Below are positions 1 through 9,494 of a stretch of 64,000 nucleotides of DNA, piece after piece. Under the pieces are notes generated by a model, which did not search any database, had not been told where the DNA came from, and was given only the letters and a program-made list of their open reading frames with translations. Position numbers and translations under genes: made by a program. The first letter of the stretch is position 1, and each line of letters opens with the position of its first letter. The stretch is from Lachnospiraceae bacterium AC2031 (lineage in GTDB: Bacteria; Bacillota; Clostridia; Lachnospirales; Lachnospiraceae): assembly GCA_000687975.1 (NCBI GenBank), contig JIAB01000001.1, positions 2,766,001 through 2,830,000 of the forward strand, read 5' to 3'.

Positions 1-2
1 GA

Positions 3-194
3 AGTTACATGAGCTTCACAACAACTACAACTGGAAAGTCAGTTAGACTGAAGGGTAAGCTTAAGGGACTTGATAATGTATATGTTGCAGGTCAGTGGAC
101 AAGCTCACCAGGTGGACTTCCAGTAGCAGTAACAAGCGGGAAGTTTGCAGTACAGCGCATTCTTAAGTCACAGAAAAGAGATATTAATATCTAA
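3..194 (+). CDS. C-terminus of an FAD-dependent phytoene-dehydrogenase-like oxidoreductase (5' truncated by window)
   Basis: The reading frame is open from the left edge, so only the last ~63 residues are present and the true start lies outside the window. The motif VYVAGQWTSSPGGLPVA followed by SGKFAVQRIL is the typical last FAD-contacting segment of the NAD(P)/FAD-dependent oxidoreductase (phytoene desaturase/amine oxidase) superfamily, in which a final Gly-rich strand and helix close over the flavin. The substrate cannot be told from this fragment. A palindromic repeat begins directly after the stop codon. The ATG at position 9 is an internal methionine, not a likely start. Confidence 0.7.
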   Translation, partial: SYMSFTTTTTGKSVRLKGKLKGLDNVYVAGQWTSSPGGLPVAVTSGKFAVQRILKSQKRDINI

Positions 195-222
195 GGTGCA
201 AGGGGGTCTGTCCCCACTGCAC
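195..222. repeat. GTGCA-type dispersed palindrome, copy 1
   Basis: It starts at the base after the preceding stop codon. GGTGCA and ACTGCAC ends flank the core GGGGGTCTGTCCCC. It is identical over 28 bases to the copy at 8400-8428 and related to those at 8366, 36414, 37879 and 38708. It can fold into a hairpin and also sits in the leader of the TetR gene. Confidence 0.85.
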
Positions 223-252
223 ACTTGCATGAAAATAAACAGGGGGATAAAA

Positions 253-822
253 ATGACAAGAAAAGAGCAGAAGGAAGAGAGAAGAAAGCAGATACTCATG
301 ACCGCACTGACGCTTTTTGTAGAGCGTGGGTATTACGAAACAAAAATCACAGATATAGCAAAAGCGGTTCCTATGAGTACAGGTCTTATGTTCCACTACT
401 TTGAGTCTAAGGAGGAGCTTCTCCTTGAACTTGTTAAAATGGGAGTAGAAGGAACTAAGAGTGTTGGGCAGGTGCCTGATATTCCTGCGGATCTTTATCT
501 TACTGGCTTCCTGAAGCAGCTGTTTTCTTATGCAAAAGAACAGCCATGGGTGTTCAACATGTTTGTTTTCATGGGACAGGTCAGAAGGGTTGGTATGCCG
601 GTTGAAGCAAGGAAGCTTGCGAAGTCTATTAATACAATCGAAACCACTGCAGAGCTTATCGAAAAAGGCCAGAAGGACGGCGTGTTCCGTGAGGGTAATC
701 CAAAACTGCTCTCCAGCTGTTTCTGGGCTGTGGTGCAAGGTATCATGGAGGAGATGGCATTAAATAAAGAGATGGAAGAGCCGGATCCGGAGTGGATTAT
801 TGCAATGCTAAAGAAAGGTTAA
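253..822 (+). CDS. TetR/AcrR family transcriptional regulator
   Basis: This is a 189-residue one-component DNA-binding regulator. The N-terminal segment (about residues 8-55) is a TetR helix-turn-helix: RRKQILMTALTLFVERGYYE, then TKITDIAKA, then STGLMFHYFESKEELLLELV. The rest is the helical ligand-binding and dimerisation domain, which is too variable to predict a ligand. The ATG at 253 is preceded by AGGGGG at good spacing; an upstream in-frame ATG at 145 would extend through the palindrome and the end of the previous gene and is unlikely. Only 3 bp separate the stop from the GH95 gene, so the two are probably co-transcribed and the regulator may respond to a sugar or metabolite linked to that enzyme (inference). 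Confidence 0.88.
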   Translation: MTRKEQKEERRKQILMTALTLFVERGYYETKITDIAKAVPMSTGLMFHYFESKEELLLELVKMGVEGTKSVGQVPDIPADLYLTGFLKQLFSYAKEQPWVFNMFVFMGQVRRVGMPVEARKLAKSINTIETTAELIEKGQKDGVFREGNPKLLSSCFWAVVQGIMEEMALNKEMEEPDPEWIIAMLKKG

Positions 823-825
823 AAG

Positions 826-2949
826 ATGGACATCAATAAGATATCATTTGATTCTCCTGCAAAGGACTGGAACGAGGCGCTGCCGATCGGAAATGGAAAG
901 CTTGGCGGTATGGTTTTCGGCAGTCCTTATATCGAGAGAATTCAGCTTAATGAAGATAGCATATGGTCCGGTGGACCTAGAGATAGAATAAATCCGTCAG
1001 CACTAAATAAGCTTCCTGAAATCAGGGAGCTTATCTTTAATGGCCATATTAAAGAGGCACAGGAACTGGCAACCTTTGCCCTTTCTGGAATTCCAGAGGA
1101 GGAGAGACATTACGAGCCTCTGGGAAATCTTTACATCGAATTTATGGGTCAGGAGACCGAGTATTCAGATTATAGTCGAGAACTTGATATAAGTAATGCA
1201 GTTGCTACAACCAGTCTTACTATGAACGGAGTGAAGTATACTCGTGAGGTAATAGCAAGCTACCCACAGAACGTTATTGCCATTCATCTGACAGCGGATA
1301 AACCTGGTTCACTTTCCTTCCATGCACATCTGGGCAGAGGTTTTGGTCCATGGGAAGAAGCTCCATATGAGCTGCTTACAATAAGAAGACAGAACTATAA
1401 CATTTATACCGATACAGTAAAGGTATGCCCTGGACTTATTCAACTTATGGAAGCGTCCACTGGAGGGGCAAATGGAATCTCCATGGCAGGTGCGTTTAAG
1501 ATAATTCCAACTGGTGGAACCCAGGAGGTGATCGGAAGCAGCATACTCATTCGTGATGCGGATGAGGCTACGATCCTTGTGGCTGCAGATACAGACTTTA
1601 GAGTTGAGAATCCTGCAGAGTCAGTACTCGCGAGACTAGATAAAGCGTCCAAGATGACCTGGGACGAAATAAAGGACGAACATGTCAGTGATTATAAATC
1701 ACTTTTTGATAGAGTAACCCTCGAAATAGAAGGTCAGGAAAAGGTGGTAAGATTCTTCCAGTTCGGAAGATATCTGCTCATAGCATCCTCAAGAGGTGAC
1801 TCTCTGCCTTCAAATCTGCAGGGTATCTGGAATCAGGATTATTCTCCTATGTGGGGAAGCAAATTTACTATTAATATAAATACAGAAATGAATTATTGGC
1901 CGGCAATGGTTACGAATCTTACCGAATGCCAGGAGCCCCTCATCACATTTGTCAGGAGACTCATGGAGAGCGGAAAGAAAACTGCTCGTGAGATGTATGG
2001 ATGCAATGGTTTTGTTGCTCATCATAATTCTGATATCTGGGCTGACACCTGTCCTCAGGATGTTTGTATCAGTTCTAGCTACTGGGTAATGGGCGGCGCA
2101 TGGCTTGCACTTCATATCTGGGAACAGTACCAGTTTACTCTTGATACGGATTTCCTCAGAGATAACTATGATGTGATGAGAGAAGCGGCTATCTTCGTAA
2201 TGGACTATCTTGTAGAAGATGGAGATTACCTTGTAACTTGTCCAACCCTTTCTCCAGAGAATACATATATACTGCCAAATGGAGAAAAAGGCGTTATGTG
2301 CAAGGGCGCAACCATGGATAACCAGATCATCCGTGAACTTCTTAATGCTTGTATCAGCGCTGAAGAAACTCTTGGTACAGCAGAAATAACTGCAAGAGCG
2401 AAAGAGGTTCTAGGTAAGATCAAGCCAGATTCTGTAGGAAAGTACGGCCAGGTAATGGAGTGGAACGAGGACTATGAGGAAGAAGAACCAGGACATAGAC
2501 ATATGTCACAGCTCTTTGGATTATATCCGGGTAGTACAATTAATAAGTCCACTCCGGAACTTTTTGATGCCGCAAAAAAAACGATAGAACGTCGTCTATC
2601 GTCTGGAGGTGGCCACTCCGGTTGGAGCAGGGCCTGGATAATCAATATGTATGCAAGACTTGGAGAGGGAGATAAAGCTTTAGAAAATATTGAAAAGCTG
2701 ATAGATGAACAGACTCTTCCAAATCTTTTTGATAACCATCCACCATTTCAGATAGATGGTAACTTTGGCTGTACAGCCGGCATTGCTGAAATGCTGGTGC
2801 AGAGCCACGAAGATAATATAGAAATACTTCCTGCTTTGCCCGAAGCCTGGAAGTCCGGAAGAGTTTCCGGACTCAGACTTAGGGGGGATAGGATAATTAA
2901 AACACTCGAATGGAAATGTGGCAAAGTAACCAAGTTAGAATACTGCTAA
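826..2949 (+). CDS. Glycoside hydrolase family 95 (alpha-L-fucosidase/galactosidase type)
   Basis: The 707-residue protein matches GH95 from end to end. It begins with the usual [18 protein letters not shown] segment and NEDSIWSGG, has NLQGIWN, then NINTEMNYW (N350 and N352), SPEN (E478), [26 protein letters not shown] and IDGNFG (D644). In the characterised Bifidobacterium GH95 fucosidase two Asn, one Glu and one Asp at these motifs form the inverting active site, and all appear kept. There is no signal peptide, so it probably acts in the cytoplasm on imported oligosaccharides. Slightly shorter than many GH95 enzymes. Alpha-L-galactosidase or xyloglucan-side-chain specificity is possible; the exact sugar is not determined. 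Its stop overlaps that of the convergent MATE gene. Confidence 0.93.
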   Translation: MDINKISFDSPAKDWNEALPIGNGKLGGMVFGSPYIERIQLNEDSIWSGGPRDRINPSALNKLPEIRELIFNGHIKEAQELATFALSGIPEEERHYEPLGNLYIEFMGQETEYSDYSRELDISNAVATTSLTMNGVKYTREVIASYPQNVIAIHLTADKPGSLSFHAHLGRGFGPWEEAPYELLTIRRQNYNIYTDTVKVCPGLIQLMEASTGGANGISMAGAFKIIPTGGTQEVIGSSILIRDADEATILVAADTDFRVENPAESVLARLDKASKMTWDEIKDEHVSDYKSLFDRVTLEIEGQEKVVRFFQFGRYLLIASSRGDSLPSNLQGIWNQDYSPMWGSKFTININTEMNYWPAMVTNLTECQEPLITFVRRLMESGKKTAREMYGCNGFVAHHNSDIWADTCPQDVCISSSYWVMGGAWLALHIWEQYQFTLDTDFLRDNYDVMREAAIFVMDYLVEDGDYLVTCPTLSPENTYILPNGEKGVMCKGATMDNQIIRELLNACISAEETLGTAEITARAKEVLGKIKPDSVGKYGQVMEWNEDYEEEEPGHRHMSQLFGLYPGSTINKSTPELFDAAKKTIERRLSSGGGHSGWSRAWIINMYARLGEGDKALENIEKLIDEQTLPNLFDNHPPFQIDGNFGCTAGIAEMLVQSHEDNIEILPALPEAWKSGRVSGLRLRGDRIIKTLEWKCGKVTKLEYC

Positions 2950-4322
2950 TGCATAGCATGATGTATTTTAAACAGATCGGTTACTCTGATCATAATAGCC
3001 TTGGGAAGCAGAATCCTGATGAAGGCAACAACATTTATTATGAGAGCTCCGCACCATGCAGCGACTTCTGCATATGCAGCAGCTTTAAAGCCTATAATAC
3101 CTGAGAAAAGAGATATTACAGCTATTCTCAGAACCATTTCCAGAACTCCGGACCACATAGGTGGTACTGGATGTCCCATGGCCTGAACACCACTTCTGAT
3201 TACGAAGAGAAAGTCAACAGCAATGATGGATATACCGCATATTGGAAGGTATTCACAAACAAGACGTGTTGGAACCTCGCCGCTTATGAGTATACCTGCG
3301 AGGAACTTAGGGAATAGAACCATAACTCCTCCAAGAATTACGTATGCCACAAAAGATATGGTGAGACATACTCTGAGTCCTTTCATGATACGGTCATATT
3401 CCTTAGCACCGTAGTTCTGACTTGTGTAAGCACTCATTGCATTTCCTGCAGTAGAAGCAGGATTCATGAAGAGGTTCAGATACTTACTGCAGGCTGAATA
3501 TGCTGTAGTATAATCCGTACCCATCTCATTAATGTGATGCTGAACTACCATACATCCGATAGCGGTGATTGAGTTCATAAATGCCATTGGCAGACCGTTA
3601 CTGAAAAGGTCGATATAGATTTTCTTATCGTTCTTAAAATCAGAACGCTCCAGCTTTATCATTTCAATCTTGCTAAGAGCTCTGATACAGATGATTGATG
3701 ATACCAGCTGTGAAACAACTGTAGCTATGGCTGCACTTTCAACTCCCATACCAAGAACGAAGATGAAGAAAGAGTCAAGCCCAAGATTGATTATTGAAGA
3801 TACAATGATCGCTCTAAGTGGAGTCTTGCTGTCGCCCAGTGCACGTAGTGTGGCACCGCTTATGTTGTAGCAGATAGACATTGAGATTCCGCCGAATACG
3901 ATGTATCCATACTTAAGACAGTTATCCATGAGGGATGCATCAGTCTTCGTAAGTCTGAGTAGGAATGGAAGGGCAGTTGTACTAAAGGTTGTCAGAAGTA
4001 TTGCTAGGAATATTCCAAGCTGTATTGTTCCGGCAAGTCTGTGACGAAGCTGCTTAACATCCTTGGCTCCGAAGCTCTGTGCAATCAGTACGCCAAATCC
4101 GTTGGCAAGACCGAAGGAGAAGCCTACGATAAGGAAAAAGAGGGAACCCATATTTCCTACAGAGGCAAAGGCATCATCACCAAGACCTTTTCCTACGATC
4201 ATCATGTCTACAAAGTTATATATCTGCTGAAGCATACTAGTCAAAAGAAGTGACCAGTAGAAGTTCAGAATATGCTTTGTAGGATTTCCAGTTGTAAAGT
4301 CGATTACTTTCTTGTTGTTCAT
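2946..4322 (-). CDS. MATE family multidrug/Na+ antiporter
   Basis: A hydrophobic ~458-residue polytopic membrane protein with about twelve membrane segments in two related halves, as in MatE/NorM/DinF exporters. Recognisable features include an N-terminal [20 protein letters not shown] helix with FVDMMIVG (the common VDxxxVG motif), [21 protein letters not shown] and [15 protein letters not shown]. The family exports cationic drugs or metabolites using Na+ or H+ gradients. Start chosen at 4322 because AGGA lies six bases upstream; an in-frame ATG at 4346 without a clear ribosome site would add eight residues. Its last four bases overlap the end of the GH95 gene tail to tail, with no terminator between them. 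It lies downstream of the AraC gene on the same strand but a terminator separates them. Confidence 0.92.
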   Translation of the reverse strand: MNNKKVIDFTTGNPTKHILNFYWSLLLTSMLQQIYNFVDMMIVGKGLGDDAFASVGNMGSLFFLIVGFSFGLANGFGVLIAQSFGAKDVKQLRHRLAGTIQLGIFLAILLTTFSTTALPFLLRLTKTDASLMDNCLKYGYIVFGGISMSICYNISGATLRALGDSKTPLRAIIVSSIINLGLDSFFIFVLGMGVESAAIATVVSQLVSSIICIRALSKIEMIKLERSDFKNDKKIYIDLFSNGLPMAFMNSITAIGCMVVQHHINEMGTDYTTAYSACSKYLNLFMNPASTAGNAMSAYTSQNYGAKEYDRIMKGLRVCLTISFVAYVILGGVMVLFPKFLAGILISGEVPTRLVCEYLPICGISIIAVDFLFVIRSGVQAMGHPVPPMWSGVLEMVLRIAVISLFSGIIGFKAAAYAEVAAWCGALIINVVAFIRILLPKAIMIRVTDLFKIHHAMH

Positions 4323-4431
4323 AATTTTTCCTGTGTCATGTCTCATTATTTTGTCAACTTAGAGAAATAAGAGAAGCCTTTATGATAATCTGGTCATTTT
4401 AATGTGGGGAGTATCAAAGTATCATACATAC

Positions 4432-4478
4432 GAAAAAATGAACCCACAAAGTTTCTCTTTTCACTTTGTGGATTCATT
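4432..4478 (-). terminator. Rho-independent terminator of the AraC gene
   Basis: Read on the minus strand, an AATGAATCCACAAAGT stem pairs with ACTTTGTGGGTTCATT, followed immediately by a run of six T. It lies about 40 bp past the AraC stop codon and isolates it from the MATE gene. Confidence 0.8.
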
Positions 4479-4516
4479 GTAAGACTATGCACTATTTAAA
4501 AACAGTTGATTATTGT

Positions 4517-5374
4517 TTAGTTTTGACCGTATTTTGTGGATGAGTGTAATTTTCTGTAGTCACGAGGACTGCAGCCTGTATACTCTCTAAAAGCTTTATT
4601 GAAGGTGGTTGTTGACTGGAAACCAGCCGAGAAAGCACAGTCTGTAATAGTGAGTGTTTCGTCAACCAGAAGGCTGATAACATTTTGAATTCGTATACCG
4701 GTCAGGTATGCAGGAAATGAGTTATCAGTATATTCCTTAAAGATTTTAGAGAAGTAGAAAGGACTAAGTCCTATTGCAGAAGCCACCTCCGATTCGGTGA
4801 TATTCTCTGTTGAATGCTCTCTGATAAAATGGCATGCACTGCGGATATAATCCCAAGTAGCGTCTGAAAAACGTCTCTCTCCAACGAACTCGCGGTGCTC
4901 CTGCATGACATGTTCGCCGATCAGAAGCAGTATGTTATAAACTGAGATCTTTATCTTAGTTTCAACAAAATATTGCTTATTTGTATATAGATCGGTAATG
5001 TCGGAAATCAGATCTGTAACTTTCTTCGCTAGTTCTGGTTCATTCTTTTTAGAGATGAGATGGAACTTACTAAGGAATCTTATACTTGTAGATATATCGG
5101 TATTGTTATCTATAAGCGTTGAAGAAAACTGCAACAGAGTGTATCCATCTTTTGGAGTATTTTCGATGGTGTGGAGTTCATTTGGCCATACTAAAAGAAT
5201 GTCTCCTGGTTCAGGATTAAACACCTCATCGCCGATCGTAAACTCACATCCTTTTTTTAGTATCTGCATAAACTCTGCTGAGTTATGCCAGTGAGTAGGA
5301 TAGGCGGTTGGAAGATCTTTACTGGCTAGTGCTACACCATGTATTTCTGAATAATTAATAATTTCTTTTTCCAT
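4517..5374 (-). CDS. AraC family transcriptional regulator with N-terminal cupin
   Basis: The 285-residue protein has an N-terminal cupin-like effector domain (THWHNSAEFMQIL, then the PGDILLVWPNELH strand pair) and a C-terminal double helix-turn-helix (about residues 180-280: VASAIGLSPFYFSKIFKEYT and TITDCAFSAGFQSTTTFNKAF, ending CSPRDYRKL). Such regulators usually sense a small sugar or metabolite and activate nearby transport or catabolic genes. The start has no recognisable ribosome binding site; TATTAT lies about seven bases before the ATG, which would fit a leaderless mRNA. Divergent from the membrane-protein gene at 5452 with a 77 bp spacer, so it may regulate that gene, itself, or the MATE gene downstream (inference). 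Confidence 0.9.
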   Translation of the reverse strand: MEKEIINYSEIHGVALASKDLPTAYPTHWHNSAEFMQILKKGCEFTIGDEVFNPEPGDILLVWPNELHTIENTPKDGYTLLQFSSTLIDNNTDISTSIRFLSKFHLISKKNEPELAKKVTDLISDITDLYTNKQYFVETKIKISVYNILLLIGEHVMQEHREFVGERRFSDATWDYIRSACHFIREHSTENITESEVASAIGLSPFYFSKIFKEYTDNSFPAYLTGIRIQNVISLLVDETLTITDCAFSAGFQSTTTFNKAFREYTGCSPRDYRKLHSSTKYGQN

Positions 5375-5451
5375 ACTAATATAATACCAAAAAGAAGTTA
5401 TTAAATCTAGAAAAGAAAAACTATTAAATGAAGGGAAATGAAAGAGAGAAT

Positions 5452-6540
5452 ATGAAGGATTTTAAAAAGAGTAAGGCCTGCACCATGATAATTTCGATAG
5501 TAGTCGGTCTGGTACTATCATTTGTCCTGATTTTTTCGGAATCAGTGAGTATCAAAAATGGACTGAAGGATTTCTTTAGTACATTTCGAGACAAATACAC
5601 TACATTTTTAAGAGTTGGTGTAAATGTATATCTTTCTGAAAGCGATGAGATTCAAAGTGCAGATATTGACAAGAGAGAAACTGTGCTTAAATTAAATGGC
5701 GGACCTCTTGAGGATGGGTATCAGCAGATGAGATGTTATGTATCGCTTGTGACATCTGGAATGAATTGTAATGATTTTAAAACCATAACTGGAAAACCTG
5801 CTATATCAGATGCGAATCTTTTATTTAACCAGGACGGTGAACTTATAGAGCTGGAGAATACCATGCTTCTTATTAGACAAGATCCTGATGGAAAATCAAC
5901 GATTGGAATGTTCTATACCTTTGATGACAGCTCTGTTATTAGTGAATTAGACAGATTACTTGGCGAGGAAAACTCTAATAGATATGATCTACTAATACAT
6001 ATAGAAGATGCATATCTTAAGGGGAATACTTTTGTTCCTGCTAGAGTAGAATATGTTGATAGGGATGATGAAGGAAAAACAGTTATTCCAATCTATACTC
6101 TGGATAAAGATAAGGACGCTATGGAGTCTGATGGCTATGAGTACTATGAGATAGATACCACATTTGAATGTGGAGATGTTTTTGGTGATGGTGATTACGT
6201 GACTTATGTTGGTTCGGTTGATGAAGAAGTAAAGGCAAGATCTAAAGAGATGCTTGATCAGGCACTGTTACGAAACAATGTGGACTCAGTAGTTTATGAG
6301 GATCATGGACCTTTCGAGGTTGAGTTCTTCAAGGTTACAGGATATTCAGCACCTGATGTAGATGAGACATATTATCTAGCATCATATGAAAGAGCTAATA
6401 CATTATATTATCTCAGGGTTGGAGATCATCTGCCTATGCCAGGACCATGGTTCCTGATCATCGCTTCGGTAGAGTTTGTACTGATAATGACATTTTCTCT
6501 CGTAGCAGGAAATATAGTTTATAAAAAGAGAAACAAATAG
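5452..6540 (+). CDS. Unrecognised bitopic membrane protein
   Basis: I do not recognise a family. The ~362-residue product has an N-terminal membrane segment (MIISIVVGLVLSFVLIF), a long acidic domain of about 290 residues presumably outside the cell, and a second C-terminal membrane helix (WFLIIASVEFVLIMTFSLVAG) ending in a basic KKRNK tail. Both ends should therefore be cytoplasmic. The middle is rich in Asp, Glu and Tyr and has only one or two Cys. Start taken at 5452 behind AAAGAGAG; an in-frame ATG at 5428 has no ribosome site. It is divergent from the AraC gene, which could control it. Confidence 0.75.
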   Translation: MKDFKKSKACTMIISIVVGLVLSFVLIFSESVSIKNGLKDFFSTFRDKYTTFLRVGVNVYLSESDEIQSADIDKRETVLKLNGGPLEDGYQQMRCYVSLVTSGMNCNDFKTITGKPAISDANLLFNQDGELIELENTMLLIRQDPDGKSTIGMFYTFDDSSVISELDRLLGEENSNRYDLLIHIEDAYLKGNTFVPARVEYVDRDDEGKTVIPIYTLDKDKDAMESDGYEYYEIDTTFECGDVFGDGDYVTYVGSVDEEVKARSKEMLDQALLRNNVDSVVYEDHGPFEVEFFKVTGYSAPDVDETYYLASYERANTLYYLRVGDHLPMPGPWFLIIASVEFVLIMTFSLVAGNIVYKKRNK

Positions 6541-6645
6541 TGAAAAACTAAGTAAATACTTAGAATAGTGTAGAATGTTAGGCTTAAATATGGTATCATC
6601 TAGGCTGATTTATTGTTTGTAAAATAAAAGGTTTTGGGTGATAAA

Positions 6646-7131
6646 ATGGCATATGAAAGCTTAAAAACTGTCGAAGATTCCAGAACGGAATGGATGAAAT
6701 GTATACAGTACGAAGATATTAATGGAAACGACCGACTTTTTGGTGGTCGCCTTATGAGCTGGATGGATGAGGTTGCCGGTATAGCAGCAACACGTCACTG
6801 CGGCGGATTTGTTACAACAGCAGCGGTAGATAATCTTCAGTTTAAGGCAGGATGTTTTCTTAACGATATCGTAGTAATAAGAGCAAAACTTACTCATGTT
6901 GGCCGCACATCTATGGAAGTAAGAGTAGATGTATATATCGAGGATAGAGAGAGCGGTATGAGAAAGGTTATCAACCGTGCATACTTTACTGAAGTGCAGG
7001 TTGACGAAGTAGGAAAGCCTGTACCACTTAGATACGGACTTCAGCTTGAAACTGAAGTTGAAAAGGCTGAGTGGGAAGGTGCTAAAAAGAGACTGGAGGT
7101 TCGACGTCAGCGAAGAGTTGAAGGTTTCTAA
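6646..7131 (+). CDS. Hotdog-fold acyl-CoA thioesterase
   Basis: A 161-residue hotdog-fold protein of the cytosolic acyl-CoA thioesterase (YciA/BACH) type. The segment NGNDRLFGGRLMSWMDEVAG holds the family's N-G-x-x-x-G-G-x-x-x-x-W-x-D/E pattern, with the Asp/Glu pair used in catalysis, followed by FVTTAAVDNLQFK and the RTSMEVRVDV strand. It probably hydrolyses acyl-CoA thioesters in the cytoplasm, as a homo-oligomer; substrate chain length cannot be read. The ATG at 6646 is preceded by a GGGTG sequence; a TTG at 6634 is an alternative four residues longer. It stands alone between an unrelated membrane protein and the Bax-inhibitor-like gene. Confidence 0.88.
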   Translation: MAYESLKTVEDSRTEWMKCIQYEDINGNDRLFGGRLMSWMDEVAGIAATRHCGGFVTTAAVDNLQFKAGCFLNDIVVIRAKLTHVGRTSMEVRVDVYIEDRESGMRKVINRAYFTEVQVDEVGKPVPLRYGLQLETEVEKAEWEGAKKRLEVRRQRRVEGF

Positions 7132-7179
7132 GTTATCCTTTAAGGAAATCTACTAGGAGAATTAATAAGGAGAAATCAT

Positions 7180-8364
7180 ATGGAATTAAAAAAAGGTCCA
7201 GTTGATAACAATCAGGTGTTTGATAATAGTTCGTATTATCAGTCAAATGATCCGTTTAGTTCTGCGGGTGGTTCACAGGGTTTTGGTCCTGATGGTTCAA
7301 GTGATTATTATAGTGAACAGGGTACCTATGACCCTTCGATGAATCCATTTAATCAGATAAATAATGATCAGCCAGTTAATCCTTATGTTCAGGCTGGTTA
7401 TGGAAGAGTAGATCTGAACGATGGCTACTACAATGAGGATGGAACAGAAAAAGTTGGCATAGATACTATGGGCATGATGGCTAAGACAGCTACTATGGGC
7501 GCTGGCCTTGGTGGTATGTTAGGAGATGCGAAAAGCGGTCTCAATCTTGGAGGAGATAGTGATGGTTATGATGGATACCATCATCATCGTCGCCATCATT
7601 ACTATGGACGCCGTTATGGATATGGTTATGGTTATGGATATCGACGGGGGCGTGCTTATGGACATAGTAGTGCAGCGGGAACTGGAGCAGCAGCTATGGT
7701 CAGTCCTGCATTTATGAATGAAGTGCTTGTGAGTTCATTTCTCTATATGTTTATCGCACTTCTTATTTCGGGAATATCGGCAGTTGTTGTCGCATCCAAT
7801 CCAAGCTTTTATATGACGATTATAGAACTGGGAAGATTTGGATTCTTCATGGTACTTATTGTTGAAATGCTGATTCTTTTTGCATGTACTATGGCGCTTA
7901 AGAGCGATAACTTCTGGCTATCGGCAACGTTATTCTTTACCTATGCATTGGTGAATGGAGTGGTATTTTCACTTATATTCCTTGTATTCCAGCTTACATC
8001 TATCGTTATGGTATTCTTTATGTCGTCAGTGGTTTTTGGTGTTATGGCATTCTACGGCGCGGCTACAAAGAAGGATCTTGCTGGATGGGGACCAATACTT
8101 TTTGCCAGTCTTATAGGTATCATTTTTGGTACAATAGTTAATTATCTTATAGGCAATACAATGGTTGATTATGTGATTACGGTTATTGGTGTAGTTGTAT
8201 TTTCAGCTTTTACAGCATACGATGTACAGAAGATTACAAAGATGTCACGAATGAACACAGGTCTATCTGCAAATGTCCTCGGTGTATACGGTGCTATGGA
8301 ACTTTATACTGACTTCGTAAACCTGTTCATCAGACTTTTACGTATCTTTGGCAAGAAGAAATAA
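7180..8364 (+). CDS. Bax inhibitor-1 (TMBIM/YccA) family membrane protein with long low-complexity N-terminus
   Basis: The 394-residue protein has two parts. Residues 1 to about 170 are low-complexity: Ser/Gln/Asn/Gly-rich, then a His/Arg/Tyr-rich stretch of HHRRHHYYGRR and GYGYGYGY. From about residue 180 to the end are six or seven membrane helices, with the family's closing signature AFTAYDVQKI and GAMELYTDFVNLFIRLLRI. Characterised TMBIM relatives (YetJ) are pH-dependent Ca2+ leak channels; a similar role is inferred. The start has a clear AGGAG. The His/Tyr-rich cytoplasmic tail is unusual for the family and could bind metal or RNA, or tune gating. A double palindromic repeat follows the stop. 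Confidence 0.9.
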   Translation: MELKKGPVDNNQVFDNSSYYQSNDPFSSAGGSQGFGPDGSSDYYSEQGTYDPSMNPFNQINNDQPVNPYVQAGYGRVDLNDGYYNEDGTEKVGIDTMGMMAKTATMGAGLGGMLGDAKSGLNLGGDSDGYDGYHHHRRHHYYGRRYGYGYGYGYRRGRAYGHSSAAGTGAAAMVSPAFMNEVLVSSFLYMFIALLISGISAVVVASNPSFYMTIIELGRFGFFMVLIVEMLILFACTMALKSDNFWLSATLFFTYALVNGVVFSLIFLVFQLTSIVMVFFMSSVVFGVMAFYGAATKKDLAGWGPILFASLIGIIFGTIVNYLIGNTMVDYVITVIGVVVFSAFTAYDVQKITKMSRMNTGLSANVLGVYGAMELYTDFVNLFIRLLRIFGKKK

Positions 8365-8365
8365 T

Positions 8366-8395
8366 GGTGCAGCGGGGACAGTCCCCTTTTGCACC
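8366..8395. repeat. GTGCA-type dispersed palindrome, copy 2
   Basis: GGTGCA and TTGCACC ends flank the core GGGGACAGTCCCC. It begins two bases after the stop codon of the Bax-inhibitor-like gene and probably also serves as an mRNA 3' hairpin. Confidence 0.85.
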
Positions 8396-8399
8396 GATA

Positions 8400-8428
8400 G
8401 GTGCAAGGGGGTCTGTCCCCACTGCACC
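8400..8428. repeat. GTGCA-type dispersed palindrome, copy 3
   Basis: GGTGCA and TGCACC ends flank the core GGGGGTCTGTCCCC. It follows copy 2 in tandem and matches copy 1 (195-222) over 28 bases. Confidence 0.85.
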
Positions 8429-8453
8429 AGGTTAGATATATATAACATTTTGG

Positions 8454-8482
8454 TTGTTTTATCTAGGTAATTAGGTTATAAT
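8454..8482 (+). promoter_or_regulatory. Candidate sigma-A promoter of the aldolase gene
   Basis: TTGTTT, a 17-base spacer and a perfect TATAAT lie about 65 bp before the aldolase start. Seen by eye only. Confidence 0.6.
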
Positions 8483-8548
8483 ACTCAGCGGTAAAATTAC
8501 TGTTCGTTTCCGAACTGTTAATAAATATTATAATACGGAGGTAACATC

Positions 8549-9412
8549 ATGTTAGTTTCAGCAAAAGAAATGCTTGAGAAGGCTGTTGCTGGTGGATATG
8601 CAGTAGCACAGTTCAACATCAACAATCTTGAGTGGACAAAGTCAATCCTGCTTGAGTGTGAGGAGCTTAAGACTCCTGTTATACTTGGAGTATCTGAGGG
8701 TGCTGGTAAGTATATGACTGGTTTCAAGACAGTTGCAGCTATGGTTAAGGCTATGGATGAGTCACTTGGAATTACAGTTCCAGTTGCACTTCACCTTGAT
8801 CACGGTTCATATGAAGGTGCTAAGGCTTGTATCGAAGCTGGTTTCACATCAATCATGTTTGATGGTTCTTCACTTCCAATTGACGAGAACATTGAGAAGA
8901 CAAAAGAGCTCGTAGCTATCTGCCGCGAGAAGGGTATCTCAATCGAAGCTGAGGTTGGTGGTATCGGTGGAGAAGAGGACGGCGTTTCATCACAGGGTGA
9001 GTGCGCAGATCCTGCAGAGTGCAAGATGATCAACGACCTTGGAGTAGATATGCTTGCATGTGGTATCGGTAACATCCACGGTAAGTATCCAGATAACTGG
9101 GAAGGACTTCAGTTCCAGGTACTTGAGGCTGTTAAGGCTGAGATCGGAAATACTCCACTTGTACTTCACGGTGGTTCAGGAATTCCTGATGAGCAGATCA
9201 AGAAGGCAATCTCTATGGGTGTTGCTAAGGTTAATGTTAATACAGAGTGTCAGCTTGTATTCGCGGCTGCAACACGTAAGTACATCGAGGAAGGCAAGGA
9301 TCAGCAGGGTAAGGGTTATGACCCACGTAAGCTTCTTGCTCCTGGTGCTCAGGCAATCAGAGATGAGGTTAAGGATCGTGTAGCTGTATTTGGTTCAGCA
9401 AACAAGGCTTAA
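8549..9412 (+). CDS. fba: Class II fructose-1,6-bisphosphate aldolase
   Basis: A 287-residue Zn-dependent aldolase of the FbaA/GatY type that cleaves fructose 1,6-bisphosphate to glyceraldehyde-3-phosphate and dihydroxyacetone phosphate in glycolysis, in the cytoplasm. Visible motifs: AVAQFNINNLEW at the N-terminus, VALHLDHGS with the zinc His and catalytic Asp, SIMFDGS, EAEVGGIGG with EDGV, GNIHGKYP and LVLHGGSGIP with further zinc His residues, and VNVNTE. Length is usual for the family. A very good GGAGG precedes the ATG, and it is a single-gene unit with its own promoter and terminator, as expected for a highly expressed glycolytic gene. Tagatose-bisphosphate aldolase is the only serious alternative. 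Confidence 0.95.
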   Translation: MLVSAKEMLEKAVAGGYAVAQFNINNLEWTKSILLECEELKTPVILGVSEGAGKYMTGFKTVAAMVKAMDESLGITVPVALHLDHGSYEGAKACIEAGFTSIMFDGSSLPIDENIEKTKELVAICREKGISIEAEVGGIGGEEDGVSSQGECADPAECKMINDLGVDMLACGIGNIHGKYPDNWEGLQFQVLEAVKAEIGNTPLVLHGGSGIPDEQIKKAISMGVAKVNVNTECQLVFAAATRKYIEEGKDQQGKGYDPRKLLAPGAQAIRDEVKDRVAVFGSANKA

Positions 9413-9438
9413 TCCGGTATAAAATACGTATAAAACCT

Positions 9439-9478
9439 GGAGTTGGTAGACATAAGTTCTGCCAACTCCATTTTTTTT
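9439..9478 (+). terminator. Rho-independent terminator of the aldolase gene
   Basis: GGAGTTGG pairs with CCAACTCC around a short loop, with a further AGA/TCT pairing inside, and is followed by eight T (ATTTTTTTTGC). Confidence 0.88.
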
Positions 9479-9494
9479 GCTTTTTTAGCCAACA

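Noticed and set aside
184-738. A 184-codon minus-strand frame over the TetR gene
   Set aside because: Antisense to a clear helix-turn-helix protein, and it reads into the palindrome; no family features.
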